A stretch of DNA of 64,000 nucleotides, taken from positions 124,001 to 188,000 of the forward strand of contig JAILZT010000003.1 in NCBI GenBank assembly GCA_023512345.1, written 5' to 3'. Position 1 is the first letter of the stretch, and each line of letters begins with the position of its first letter. Source of the stretch: Paenibacillus sp. GTDB lineage: Bacteria > Bacillota > Bacilli > Paenibacillales > Paenibacillaceae. The notes beneath the pieces were generated by a model, which saw only the letters and a list, made by a program, of their open reading frames with translations, did no database searches and was not told the origin of the DNA. The position numbers and the translations under genes are program-made. Of the stretch, positions 43,900 through 51,879 are shown piece by piece.

Positions 43900-44697
43900 T
43901 TATTTTTTACGATAGAAGAATGTTTCCGTTGATTCGAAGTTGTATTGAGACGGCGTAAAGATCTGCTCCGTGCTGCCTACGAACAAATATCCACCAGGAC
44001 GAAGGCTGTTCGAGAACTTTTGGTAAAGCTTACTCTTGGCCTCTTCGGTGAAATAAATCATAACGTTACGACAGATTATAAGGTCAAAACCCTCATCAAA
44101 CTTATCCAGCAGTAAATTCTGTTTGCGGAAATCTATATTTTTCTTCAGTGACTCACTAACTTTATAGACAGGCCCCTCAGGTGTAAAGTATCTCTGGGCT
44201 ACATCCTTAGGCACATCCTTAAGTGAACGGTCCAGGTAAATACCTTGTTTGGCTTTGGCCAATGCTCCATCATCAATATCTGTGGCGAGAATCCCTGTTT
44301 GCCCCAAAATATCTTTGTCGGACAGAATCATTGCCAGCGTATAGGGTTCTTCTCCTGTAGAACATGCAGCACTCCATACCTTCAGTCTGCGGCTGTTCTG
44401 CTGAAGTTCAGGCAGGATAACGTCCCGCAATACTTCCCAGCGGTTAGGATTCCGCCAGAATTCCGATACATTAATCGTCATTCGGTCCAAAAACTCATAG
44501 AATAAAGCCTTGTCTTTCATCATTGCCGCAAAAAAATCAGCAAAGGTATGGTAACCATTTTTCACACGGAGAGTGGTCAGGCGTCGCTTCATCTGGGCTT
44601 CTTTGTATTGAGACAGATCAATACCTGTACTCTTGTTAATATTATGAATAAAGCCGATGTAATCAGGATCCACGGCTGACACTTCACGATCGGACAT
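43900..44697 (-). CDS. cheR: CheR chemotaxis protein methyltransferase
   Basis: The 265-residue SAM-dependent methyltransferase modifies glutamates of chemoreceptors. The N-terminal helical domain (about 1-75) contacts the receptor, and the catalytic domain shows RFWRNP-like SEFWRNPNRWEVL, KVWSAACSTGEEPYTLAM for SAM binding, and FDLIICRNVMIYFT. Its place between ndk and the aro operon is the same as in B. subtilis, far from the main chemotaxis operon. Confidence 0.96.
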   Translation of the reverse strand: MSDREVSAVDPDYIGFIHNINKSTGIDLSQYKEAQMKRRLTTLRVKNGYHTFADFFAAMMKDKALFYEFLDRMTINVSEFWRNPNRWEVLRDVILPELQQNSRRLKVWSAACSTGEEPYTLAMILSDKDILGQTGILATDIDDGALAKAKQGIYLDRSLKDVPKDVAQRYFTPEGPVYKVSESLKKNIDFRKQNLLLDKFDEGFDLIICRNVMIYFTEEAKSKLYQKFSNSLRPGGYLFVGSTEQIFTPSQYNFESTETFFYRKK

Positions 44698-44724
44698 AAT
44701 CTTTCCCTGCCTCCTGCCTGGATC

Positions 44725-45168
44725 CTACATCCAAGCTGCGATGTCTTTTTGATACTGGGATAATTCTTCTGGAGCAAAAAAATTGCTGATTTCGCGTTGG
44801 GCGCTCTCAGGTGAATCAGAGCCATGGATCAGGTTAAGGGGTGTATGGCTGGCAAAGTCCCCACGAATAGTACCCGGCAATGCCTCGCCTACTTTGGTCT
44901 TACCAATGAGCATCCGGGACAAGGTTACCACATCATCACCTTCCCAGACCATTGCAAACACAGGCCCTGATGTAATAAACGAGACCAGTTCTGAGAAAAA
45001 AGGTTTTTCTTCATGCTCGGCATAATGTCTCTTAGCCTGCTCTTCCGAAATCGTTAGGAGTTTGGCTGCCACCAATTTGAATCCTTTGTCTTCCAAGCGG
45101 GCAACGATGCGGCCAATTAATCCACGCTGTACACCATCCGGTTTGATCATCAGATATGTTTGTTCCAT
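44725..45168 (-). CDS. ndk: Nucleoside diphosphate kinase
   Basis: The enzyme transfers phosphate from ATP to other NDPs through a phosphohistidine. The 147-residue chain from MEQTYL has [12 protein letters not shown] at the N-terminus and the catalytic His in [16 protein letters not shown]. The start at 45168 has GGAGAG 7 nt upstream and gives the standard family length; the frame could open five codons earlier. Confidence 0.97.
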   Translation of the reverse strand: MEQTYLMIKPDGVQRGLIGRIVARLEDKGFKLVAAKLLTISEEQAKRHYAEHEEKPFFSELVSFITSGPVFAMVWEGDDVVTLSRMLIGKTKVGEALPGTIRGDFASHTPLNLIHGSDSPESAQREISNFFAPEELSQYQKDIAAWM

Positions 45169-45273
45169 AAGGGCACTCTCCATTTCATTCGAATGATGTG
45201 TTTTTCGATATTCTAACAGAAACTTTAACTTATGTGAACGCTTAATATTGCTCCATATCCATTCTTTACAAAC

Positions 45274-46242
45274 TTAATAGGCTCTTCCTGTAACAAAAAA
45301 GGCGATATCTCTCAAATTGCGCTTCGTCTTGTTGTTCGGCAATCCATCGAGTGCTGCAAGTGCTTTGGAGATATAACGGGAAGCCAGTTCCTCCGCTCGA
45401 GTAATGCCTTTTCCAGAAAGAATCAGGTCAATTGCACGCCCTACATCAGTCCGTCCTCCACGAATTAAATCCAATTCCTCTAGCAACCTCTCACGAAGCC
45501 TGTCATCCTCTAAAGTATAGATTACAGGGAGCGTGATGTTGCCCTGACGCATATCACTGCCTGGCGGCTTGCCAATCTGCTTCTCCGTACCGGAAAGGTC
45601 TAGTAGATCATCACGGATCTGAAAAGCCATACCGACGTTGTATCCATAGTTATAGAGTAGCCGTGCATCCTCAGGATCCGCATCTGCGGCAAGTGCACCC
45701 AGCTGACAACTGATAGCGATAAGAATTGCTGTTTTACGGCGAATTCGCCGTAAATAATGGCGTACACTTTGCTCACTATTGAAGAAATCACGAATTTGCT
45801 CCATCTCTCCGATGGACATTTCTACCATGGCTTTAGATAAAATCTGGTGAATTCGGGGATTTTTCAACTCACTGGTCATGATTAGGGCTTTAGCGTAAAT
45901 GTAATCACCAGTGTACATGGCAATTTTATCGCCCCACTTAGCCTTTACAGTAAGTTCTCCACGCCGGAGCTCTGCATCATCAATAACATCGTCGTGAACG
46001 AGCGAAGCACTGTGAATCAGCTCCAGTGGAACAGCTATACGTTTGAGCTTCTCCAGATTGTAATCTCCAAATTTGCCACCCATGAGCACAAATACAGGAC
46101 GAAGACGTTTCCCCCCGGCCTTCAGCAGGTGTAGAGATGTCTCGGATAACAAGTCATCCTCCCCCTGAACACTGCGATACAACTCTTTTTCGATATGATC
46201 CATATCTTTATTTAGCAAACCGAATATTTGCAGTCGTTTCAT
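45274..46242 (-). CDS. hepT: Heptaprenyl diphosphate synthase component II
   Basis: This 322-residue catalytic prenyltransferase subunit extends farnesyl diphosphate to the C35 side chain of menaquinone. GGKRLRPVFVL, the first aspartate-rich motif in HDDVIDDAELRRG and the second in QIRDDLLDLSG are clear. It needs the small subunit HepS, encoded four genes upstream. The ATG overlaps the mqnA stop by 4 bp. Confidence 0.95.
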   Translation of the reverse strand: MKRLQIFGLLNKDMDHIEKELYRSVQGEDDLLSETSLHLLKAGGKRLRPVFVLMGGKFGDYNLEKLKRIAVPLELIHSASLVHDDVIDDAELRRGELTVKAKWGDKIAMYTGDYIYAKALIMTSELKNPRIHQILSKAMVEMSIGEMEQIRDFFNSEQSVRHYLRRIRRKTAILIAISCQLGALAADADPEDARLLYNYGYNVGMAFQIRDDLLDLSGTEKQIGKPPGSDMRQGNITLPVIYTLEDDRLRERLLEELDLIRGGRTDVGRAIDLILSGKGITRAEELASRYISKALAALDGLPNNKTKRNLRDIAFFVTGRAY

Positions 46243-47099
46243 TCCTTCACCCTAGTCAGCAGATTGTGGCTCCAAAGCTCCATTTTCACTTCCTGCGGCA
46301 GCAAGCCCATTTCATGGGCATAACGGAAATAGAGATTTAGACCTTTCTGCTGCCTTTCTCCAAAATCATAACATAAATTACGGAAATATCCGTACCAGTA
46401 GGCCTCTGAACCTCCAATGGCGAGGCAGGCATCTTGGACAATAGGGGCCAAATCCTGCAACCCGAGTCTCTTACTTGCTGCAAAGGCATTAACAATTTCA
46501 GCTATGACTTCCTGCTTCTCTTCTGCTGCATCCCTGTTCACGGCCCACACTGCAAAAGTCATTCCCAGCCCGGTCCACTCTTTCCATAGTTGCCCAAGGT
46601 CGGTAACAATATATCCCTGATCCTGCCAGGATGCCTTTATGGCCTGATCCCCTATAAGAAGACAAGCATCTGCAACCTCCATCATATCTTCCAAATGGGG
46701 ATCAGCACTTATATACTGGGGTTTACCGCCGAATGCCTTCTCAAGTAAAATTTTCAGAAGATTTACTGAGGTTGCAGAGGTGTTGGTTAAGGCAATAATC
46801 CCATTAGCAACCACAGTCAAAGGTGCTCTTGAGAAGAGCAAAATGGATTGCACCGGGCCATCCGAACTGACGGATAAATCCGGCAGCAGTAACAGCCTGT
46901 CGCTGGCCTCAGCATAAGCAAAAGAAGATAATGCTCCAACATGAATGCTGCCCTGACTCATCCCCCGATTGAGAACCGCAGGGACTTCAGTTACCATTTC
47001 TGCTGGATAACGTAGAGAAGAAGGATGGAAATTATAAAATACCGGCCATGAGTTTGTATAGCTGATCTTACCGATAACGGTGTACCCGTCATTTCTCAT
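46239..47099 (-). CDS. mqnA: Chorismate dehydratase, futalosine menaquinone pathway
   Basis: The 286-residue periplasmic-binding-protein-like fold enzyme dehydrates chorismate to 3-[(1-carboxyvinyl)oxy]benzoate, the first step of the futalosine route to menaquinone. IGKISYTNSWPVFY at the N-terminus, GALSSFAYAEA, and LLIGDQAIKA are the MqnA family segments. It has no signal peptide. In B. subtilis, which uses the classical men pathway, this gene is absent between hepT and menG; its presence with UbiX and a UbiA-type prenyltransferase here shows the alternative route. Confidence 0.9.
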   Translation of the reverse strand: MRNDGYTVIGKISYTNSWPVFYNFHPSSLRYPAEMVTEVPAVLNRGMSQGSIHVGALSSFAYAEASDRLLLLPDLSVSSDGPVQSILLFSRAPLTVVANGIIALTNTSATSVNLLKILLEKAFGGKPQYISADPHLEDMMEVADACLLIGDQAIKASWQDQGYIVTDLGQLWKEWTGLGMTFAVWAVNRDAAEEKQEVIAEIVNAFAASKRLGLQDLAPIVQDACLAIGGSEAYWYGYFRNLCYDFGERQQKGLNLYFRYAHEMGLLPQEVKMELWSHNLLTRVKE

Positions 47100-47102
47100 A
47101 AG

Positions 47103-47705
47103 TCAACCCTCCCATCTACGGAATAACGCATGCTCAATATCAAAGCTATCCAATACCTTCCCAACCATAAAATTAACAAGATCATCCAAACTCTGTGGTC
47201 CGAAATAAAAGGCCGGCATAGCTGGAATCATTCGAACTCCCAATCGGGAAAGCTTCAGCATATTTTCAAGATGTATTGCATGCAAAGGCGTTTCACGAGG
47301 TACGATCACAAGCGGCCGTCCCTCTTTCAGCATTACGTCTGCCGCACGGGTCATCAGGTTATCTGAGGTCCCAGTCGCAACAGCCGCGAGTGTACCCATC
47401 GAGCAAGGCATAATAATCATGCCCTCAACCCGGAAGGACCCACTGGCTATTGACGCCCCGATGTCGGCAATGGGGTGATAGAGTAGAGAACCGGGGCAGT
47501 CTTTGAACTTTTCGTCCAAAAAACCGTCCCGGTCCGAAGTGTTAACACCGAGCTCTTCTTTGAGAACACGCCACCCCGCATTACTAATCACCAGATGCAC
47601 AGTATATCCCAGAGACAACAGGGTTTCAGTTAAACGAACTCCATAGATCGCACCACTTGCCCCTGTAATCCCTACTACAAAGCTCTTGGGTTTGGAGTGG
47701 GTCAT
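47103..47705 (-). CDS. ubiX: UbiX-family flavin prenyltransferase
   Basis: The 200-residue flavoprotein makes prenylated FMN, the cofactor of UbiD-family decarboxylases. VGITGASGAIYGVRL binds FMN and phosphate; IMPCSMGTLAAVATG and RPLVIVPRETPLH are family motifs. In the futalosine route a UbiD-like decarboxylase acts on dihydroxynaphthoate, and this enzyme would supply its cofactor. No ubiD gene is in the window. It overlaps the downstream prenyltransferase gene's end by 4 bp. Confidence 0.93.
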   Translation of the reverse strand: MTHSKPKSFVVGITGASGAIYGVRLTETLLSLGYTVHLVISNAGWRVLKEELGVNTSDRDGFLDEKFKDCPGSLLYHPIADIGASIASGSFRVEGMIIMPCSMGTLAAVATGTSDNLMTRAADVMLKEGRPLVIVPRETPLHAIHLENMLKLSRLGVRMIPAMPAFYFGPQSLDDLVNFMVGKVLDSFDIEHALFRRWEG

Positions 47706-48577
47706 TTATAGAACTGCACCACCAAATCAATTAAAGTAAACGAAAACACCACAATACTCAACACGCCATTCATTGTAAAAAAGGCAGTTTGCAACCGGCT
47801 TAAGTCGCTTGGAGATACAATGTGATGCTCATAAAAAAGAATGATATAAGCAATTATCATGCCTGCAACATACCACCAGCTTAAATCTGTCATAAATAGC
47901 AGAGATATGAATCCGACACCCGTAAGAATGTGGAACACACGAGCAATGATCAGAGCATTTGCAACACCAAATCGAACCGGAATAGAGTAAAGACCTTCCT
48001 TCGTATCAAACTCAACATCTTGACAGGAATAAATGATATCGAAGCCCGCTGTCCAGAACACAATCGTGAAATAAAACACCATCGCTGTCCAGTCAACATT
48101 GCCTGTAACGGCGACCCACCCACCGAGCGGCGCCAATGCGATAGTCAGACCAAGAATAATATGACATGCCCAAGTAAACCGTTTGGTAAAAGAATACAAA
48201 ACAAGTAAAAAGACGGCTATCGGCAAAAGTTTTGCAGATAAAGGGTTCAGCTTAAATGCAGCCCAGAATAACAAAAAGAAAGAAATTGCAATAAACAAAA
48301 TTACTTCGCCTGCTTTAAGCAGACCCGCTGGAATAGCTCTCCCAGCTGTGCGGGGGTTCTTAGCATCGCTAATTCGGTCAATAAGGCGGTTCAGCCCCAT
48401 AGCCGCACTGCGTGCACCAAACATGGCTATCACAATCCAACCAATTTTACTCCATGATGGCAATGATCCGAACATAACAACAGAACCAAGCAATGCCCCC
48501 ATAAAGGCAAAAGGTAAAGCAAACACAGTGTGTTCAAACTTGATCATTTGTAAAAAGATGCCCATTTTCTTAAACAT
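47702..48577 (-). CDS. mqnP: UbiA-family prenyltransferase (MqnP-type)
   Basis: The protein of about 291 residues has eight or nine membrane helices and the two Asp-rich prenyl-diphosphate motifs, NRLIDRISDAKNPRTAGR and DIIYSCQDVEFDTKEG. It resembles the 4-hydroxybenzoate octaprenyltransferase type rather than MenA. With MqnA and UbiX beside it, it most likely attaches the heptaprenyl chain to 1,4-dihydroxy-6-naphthoate. I used the ATG at 48577 (AAGGAG 7 nt upstream), which overlaps menG by 8 bp. Confidence 0.85.
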   Translation of the reverse strand: MFKKMGIFLQMIKFEHTVFALPFAFMGALLGSVVMFGSLPSWSKIGWIVIAMFGARSAAMGLNRLIDRISDAKNPRTAGRAIPAGLLKAGEVILFIAISFFLLFWAAFKLNPLSAKLLPIAVFLLVLYSFTKRFTWACHIILGLTIALAPLGGWVAVTGNVDWTAMVFYFTIVFWTAGFDIIYSCQDVEFDTKEGLYSIPVRFGVANALIIARVFHILTGVGFISLLFMTDLSWWYVAGMIIAYIILFYEHHIVSPSDLSRLQTAFFTMNGVLSIVVFSFTLIDLVVQFYK

Positions 48578-49322
48578 CCAATTTCTCCTTGAGTCCAATA
48601 TGCAATGCTGCGATGCCCCCGGTTAAGGGAAATGACTCCACTTTATGAAGTCCGGTTTTACGAAAAATGGAGGCCAACTCTTCCCGGTCGGGAAAAAGTG
48701 CCAATGATTCAGGCAGCCATTTATACTGCTCATAGCTCTTAGCAAACAGCTTGCCGAGCAATGGAAGAACACGCTGAAAGTAAAAATAATACACACCTTT
48801 GAACGGCTGAGTGGTGGGTTTGGAAAGTTCCAAGCATACTACCATCCCCCCAGGTTTTACAACACGCTTCATTTCGTTAAGAACCTGCACAAGATCAGGC
48901 ACGTTGCGAAGCCCGAAGCCAATCGTTGCATAATCAAACGTATGATCTTCGAAAGGAAGATTCATTGCGTTACCCTGTACTAGGGAAATACGGTCTTCAA
49001 GTTGTCGTTCTTTAACTTTACGCTGGCCAACCTCCAGCATTCCAGCGCTAAAATCCAACCCGATAACTGATCCAGTTTGGGTGGTTTCAGCCATAGTAAT
49101 ACTCCAGTCACAAGTACCGCAGCATAAATCTACCGCATAGTCACCTTGCTTCATAGCCATTTTCTTCATTGCAAACTTCCGCCATGCCTTATGGCGCCGA
49201 AAACTTAAAATATCGTTCATAATATCATAATTACCTGCGATGCTCTCAAAAACGGAGTGCACGAATTGCTCTTTGGGCTTCACTGTGTTTTCTGAGGCCG
49301 TTGTTGTTTTCTCTATAGACAA
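48570..49322 (-). CDS. menG: Demethylmenaquinone methyltransferase
   Basis: The 250-residue SAM-dependent methyltransferase makes the final C-methylation of menaquinone. Motifs are VHSVFESIAGNYDIMNDILS, DLCCGTCDWS (SAM loop; the usual GTGD is GTCD here), and FGLRNVPDLVQVL. It starts with TTG after GGGGAGGG and lies 2 bp downstream of hepS. Confidence 0.95.
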   Translation of the reverse strand: MSIEKTTTASENTVKPKEQFVHSVFESIAGNYDIMNDILSFRRHKAWRKFAMKKMAMKQGDYAVDLCCGTCDWSITMAETTQTGSVIGLDFSAGMLEVGQRKVKERQLEDRISLVQGNAMNLPFEDHTFDYATIGFGLRNVPDLVQVLNEMKRVVKPGGMVVCLELSKPTTQPFKGVYYFYFQRVLPLLGKLFAKSYEQYKWLPESLALFPDREELASIFRKTGLHKVESFPLTGGIAALHIGLKEKLDV

Positions 49323-49324
49323 TA

Positions 49325-50191
49325 TTAACCCTCCCCGGCAGCCTGTCCCGATATTTTCATCTGCAGTAGGAAGCGATCCAATGCAGCAGTCAGCTCATGA
49401 ATTAAACTTTCATCTTTAACACCTTGAAGAATGGCCTGAATGGACTCCACGGAATGATGCAGCTTGTCCTTCAGCAGAGAATCACATTTATATTTCATTT
49501 TTAATTTTTTCCAATCCTTAAGGTCGATATTCCTGTCCTGCAGCAGGTGTCTCTCGTCTTCTGTCGCTGCGTTCAGCAAATGCCAGTAACAGTAACCATC
49601 AAGTGCACCTTCAGGATCTCCACTGCGACGTAACTCCTTAACTACCGTCTCACAGTGGCTGAACTCTCGTAACAGACTTTGCCACAGATCGGCAATCGAT
49701 TCTTCAATCATTGGGGTAAATGAAAGGAACAGCTGCATATTCAGCTGTACCGTGTGCCGCAGATATTGTTCCGCAGAGAGCAGCATGCCCCGCATTTTAA
49801 TATATAGACTCGCCTTCATTACATTTAATTCGGCAATGGCTGTACTAAGAATACCCACCATCTCAATCTGCTCATGTTTTGCAAGTAGTTGGTAGAACCA
49901 GCTGCTAAAATAATCTCCAGCTAGTACCTTGAGCTGGCGAGAACGCATAATGTCTTTTTCAGAGTCACCGTTACGGTCGATAACTTCATGGGTATCCAGC
50001 CCCAGCTGAATTAGTGTGGTTACTAATGTATATAATTCTCCGTTATGTTGTGGGCTCGAGGCGCCATGATTAAGAAAAATATATAACAAATGTCCACGGA
50101 CATCAGGAAACGGCGGCAATTCCGCATGCCGCTGAATCATATCGTAGTCAGTATAAGGTTTAGCTAGCTGTGGTATGCGGTACGGTTTCAT
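49325..50191 (-). CDS. hepS: Heptaprenyl diphosphate synthase component I
   Basis: The 288-residue, mostly helical protein has no aspartate-rich catalytic motif, as expected for the small regulatory subunit, which holds HepT and sets chain length. LARG AEQYLRHTV and LHDKLHHSVESIQ-like helices, and the gene order hepS-menG-...-hepT, fit the family; sequence conservation is low in this group, so the call rests partly on context. CGGAGG precedes the ATG. Confidence 0.8.
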   Translation of the reverse strand: MKPYRIPQLAKPYTDYDMIQRHAELPPFPDVRGHLLYIFLNHGASSPQHNGELYTLVTTLIQLGLDTHEVIDRNGDSEKDIMRSRQLKVLAGDYFSSWFYQLLAKHEQIEMVGILSTAIAELNVMKASLYIKMRGMLLSAEQYLRHTVQLNMQLFLSFTPMIEESIADLWQSLLREFSHCETVVKELRRSGDPEGALDGYCYWHLLNAATEDERHLLQDRNIDLKDWKKLKMKYKCDSLLKDKLHHSVESIQAILQGVKDESLIHELTAALDRFLLQMKISGQAAGEG

Positions 50192-50245
50192 TTCAGCCTC
50201 CGAGCCATTGACATTATGACAATTTTTTTGTTCACAATCTTGTCT

Positions 50246-50254
50246 ATTATATCA
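50246..50254 (-). promoter_or_regulatory. Extended -10 promoter for the hepS-menG-quinone operon
   Basis: On the minus strand TGATATAAT lies about 55 bp upstream of hepS. No good -35 is seen at 17 bp, as is usual for extended -10 promoters. Confidence 0.5.
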
Positions 50255-50304
50255 CATGTTTTTTTGTCACGCACCGTGGATGGTCCTAGTTTCTTTTACC
50301 CCGC

Positions 50305-50847
50305 TTAGGGAGCAATGAACTGTTTTTTCCATAGATCACTTTCGCTAATCCGAAAGCTCGCTTTAATCCGATCTGAGAGGGGGGTGTTACCTGTAGAATC
50401 CAGCTCACGCTGCAACTCGTGGGACCATTCCGTGCGTCTGATATCCCCAGCCAGCAAAAGCCTGCGGCTGCCAAGCCACTTATCCTCAACAATAACACGC
50501 AGCAGTAGCTCGTTCACATTGATCGTGTTTTGAAAAGCAAAGGAGATCGCTTTAGCCATATCCTTATATATATCCTCAGGGTCTGGATCATTGCTAGTAA
50601 TCTTCAGATCCAGTGACAAGGTGTTGTTCACCCAGCCAGCGCTGTCGATCGATAGCAACAAAGGCAGCGACCCTAGCTGATCAACTAAATTATTTTCATC
50701 AAGAATCGAATCCCTGCCGTCTATAAAGGTCTCTAAAGCTCCATGTTCCTTATTGAGGATGGAATCCATATCAGCCAGCTTAGGCAGCATTATTGAAGAT
50801 GCTGCACTTAGCAGCAGAACAGCTCCGACCCACCATGACCGGTTCAT
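50305..50847 (-). CDS. Predicted secreted or anchored protein of unknown function
   Basis: I do not recognise this 180-residue protein. It has an N-terminal hydrophobic segment (about 5-24), then a domain with mixed strands and helices and no cysteine, so it is likely outside the membrane and anchored. LDLKITSNDPDPEDIYKDM and GSRRLLLAGDIRRTEWSHEL are typical stretches. It lies between mtrB and hepS, a position with no B. subtilis counterpart. No catalytic motif is visible. Confidence 0.7.
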   Translation of the reverse strand: MNRSWWVGAVLLLSAASSIMLPKLADMDSILNKEHGALETFIDGRDSILDENNLVDQLGSLPLLLSIDSAGWVNNTLSLDLKITSNDPDPEDIYKDMAKAISFAFQNTINVNELLLRVIVEDKWLGSRRLLLAGDIRRTEWSHELQRELDSTGNTPLSDRIKASFRISESDLWKKQFIAP

Positions 50848-50920
50848 GGACTCTCCCCCTAATATTCAGCGTATCCGTGTCCTTGTTGCTTTATACGATT
50901 CTCATACTTACTATATTTCG

Positions 50921-50946
50921 AAAAAAAGCAGGCTATGCCTGCTTTT
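50921..50946 (-). terminator. Terminator after mtrB
   Basis: On the minus strand AAAAGCAGGC and GCCTGCTTTT form a stem followed by TTTCG, overlapping the mtrB stop codon. Confidence 0.85.
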
Positions 50947-51194
50947 CAGCTTTCACTCTCCAGTTGTCCGTGTTTCGTCCAAATTTCAGCTTTACCACGA
51001 ATTTTCATCGCCGAGGTATGATCGGTAAATTGAGCGATGAGCACCTCACCTTTATCCAGCTTCTCCGTATGATGAAACCTTGTATCCAGGCCTCTGGTCA
51101 GACCGATTACCTGTACACCATTTTCCTTCGCCTTGACCACGATATAATCGCTGCCAGTAGGAACGGGGCTGCCGGCATTATTGTTCTCACTCAT
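50946..51194 (-). CDS. mtrB: Tryptophan RNA-binding attenuation protein (TRAP)
   Basis: The 82-residue protein is very similar to B. subtilis Mtr[41 protein letters not shown] and [14 protein letters not shown], with the RNA-contacting Lys-x-Arg in MKIRG. TRAP forms an 11-subunit ring that, when loaded with tryptophan, wraps RNA bearing GAG/UAG triplets. AGGAGG lies 7 nt before the ATG. The target array is in the trpE leader about 10 kb away. In B. subtilis mtrB follows mtrA (folE); here mtrA is absent and mtrB follows hbs, with a terminator between them. Confidence 0.95.
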   Translation of the reverse strand: MSENNNAGSPVPTGSDYIVVKAKENGVQVIGLTRGLDTRFHHTEKLDKGEVLIAQFTDHTSAMKIRGKAEIWTKHGQLESES

Positions 51195-51239
51195 CTCTGA
51201 ACCTCCTCTGAACCTATTAAATTTCCCTTTAAGCTTTCA

Positions 51240-51272
51240 AAAAACAAATGCCGCCTTGGAGGGCGGCATGGT
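51240..51272 (-). terminator. Terminator between hbs and mtrB
   Basis: On the minus strand ATGCCGCC and GGCGGCAT form a stem followed by TTGTTTTTT. mtrB starts 46 bp beyond with no clear promoter of its own, so some read-through is likely. Confidence 0.85.
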
Positions 51273-51310
51273 TGTTTTAACCAAAATATAAATGGGATAT
51301 GTAGAAATCT

Positions 51311-51583
51311 TTATTTGATTCCGTCTTTAAGAGCTTTACCCGGTTTGAATGCCGGAACTTTGCTCGAAGGAATTTCGATTTCTTCACCAGTTTGTGGATT
51401 GCGGCCTTTACGTGCGGAACGTTCGCGCACTTCAAAGTTACCAAATCCAACCAATTGAACTTTGTCACCGCCTTGTAGAGCTCCCGTAATGGCTTCGAAT
51501 ACTGCATCTACTGCTTTGGTAACGTCTTTCTTGGGAAGTTCAGTTGCTTCCGTTACTGCGTTGATCAAATCTGATTTGTTCAT
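51311..51583 (-). CDS. hbs: HU-type DNA-binding protein HBsu
   Basis: The 90-residue nucleoid protein starts [20 protein letters not shown] and carries the DNA-arm segment around [20 protein letters not shown], with the usual [19 protein letters not shown] tail. It bends and compacts DNA as a homodimer. Two good promoters lie upstream (51645-51673, 51712-51740), fitting an abundant protein. An overlapping minus-strand frame (51277-51507) is a shadow. Confidence 0.97.
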   Translation of the reverse strand: MNKSDLINAVTEATELPKKDVTKAVDAVFEAITGALQGGDKVQLVGFGNFEVRERSARKGRNPQTGEEIEIPSSKVPAFKPGKALKDGIK

Positions 51584-51644
51584 GTCTTCTCACCTCCCCG
51601 ATCAATGTGTTGCAATATCACTCACTGTTTCCGTTTCAGCGTAA

Positions 51645-51673
51645 AATATACGTGATAAACCAGTTACAAGCAA
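51645..51673 (-). promoter_or_regulatory. hbs proximal sigma-A promoter
   Basis: On the minus strand TTGCTT and TATATT are 17 bp apart, about 60 bp before the hbs start. Confidence 0.65.
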
Positions 51674-51711
51674 GACTTTGGCGCCCAGTGACCCTGAAGC
51701 GCAACAAACTT

Positions 51712-51740
51712 ATAGTAATACAGCCCAATCATAATTTCAA
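51712..51740 (-). promoter_or_regulatory. hbs distal sigma-A promoter
   Basis: On the minus strand TTGAAA and TACTAT are 17 bp apart. Together with the proximal promoter this resembles the two-promoter control known for B. subtilis hbs. The rest of the 51584-51879 gap holds the spoIVA terminator and nothing else I can support. Confidence 0.6.
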
Positions 51741-51823
51741 GGCGTTACTCAAAAAAGGAGTAGAAAGTATCACCTTTCCACTCAAAAACGTATGATTTTC
51801 TAGACCTAGCCCTCCTAAAAATG

Positions 51824-51852
51824 CAAAAAAGAGCAGGACATGCCTGCTCTTT
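51824..51852 (-). terminator. Terminator after spoIVA
   Basis: On the minus strand AAAGAGCAGG pairs with CCTGCTCTTT around CATGT... and a TTTTTTG run follows. Confidence 0.85.
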
Positions 51853-51879
51853 ACTCAACTACTATAACTTTCTTTTGTC

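Noticed and set aside
50200..50260. Rex-like site near the hepS promoter
   Set aside because: TTGTGAACAAAAAAATTGTCA has only one good half-site; the second half does not match TTCACAA.
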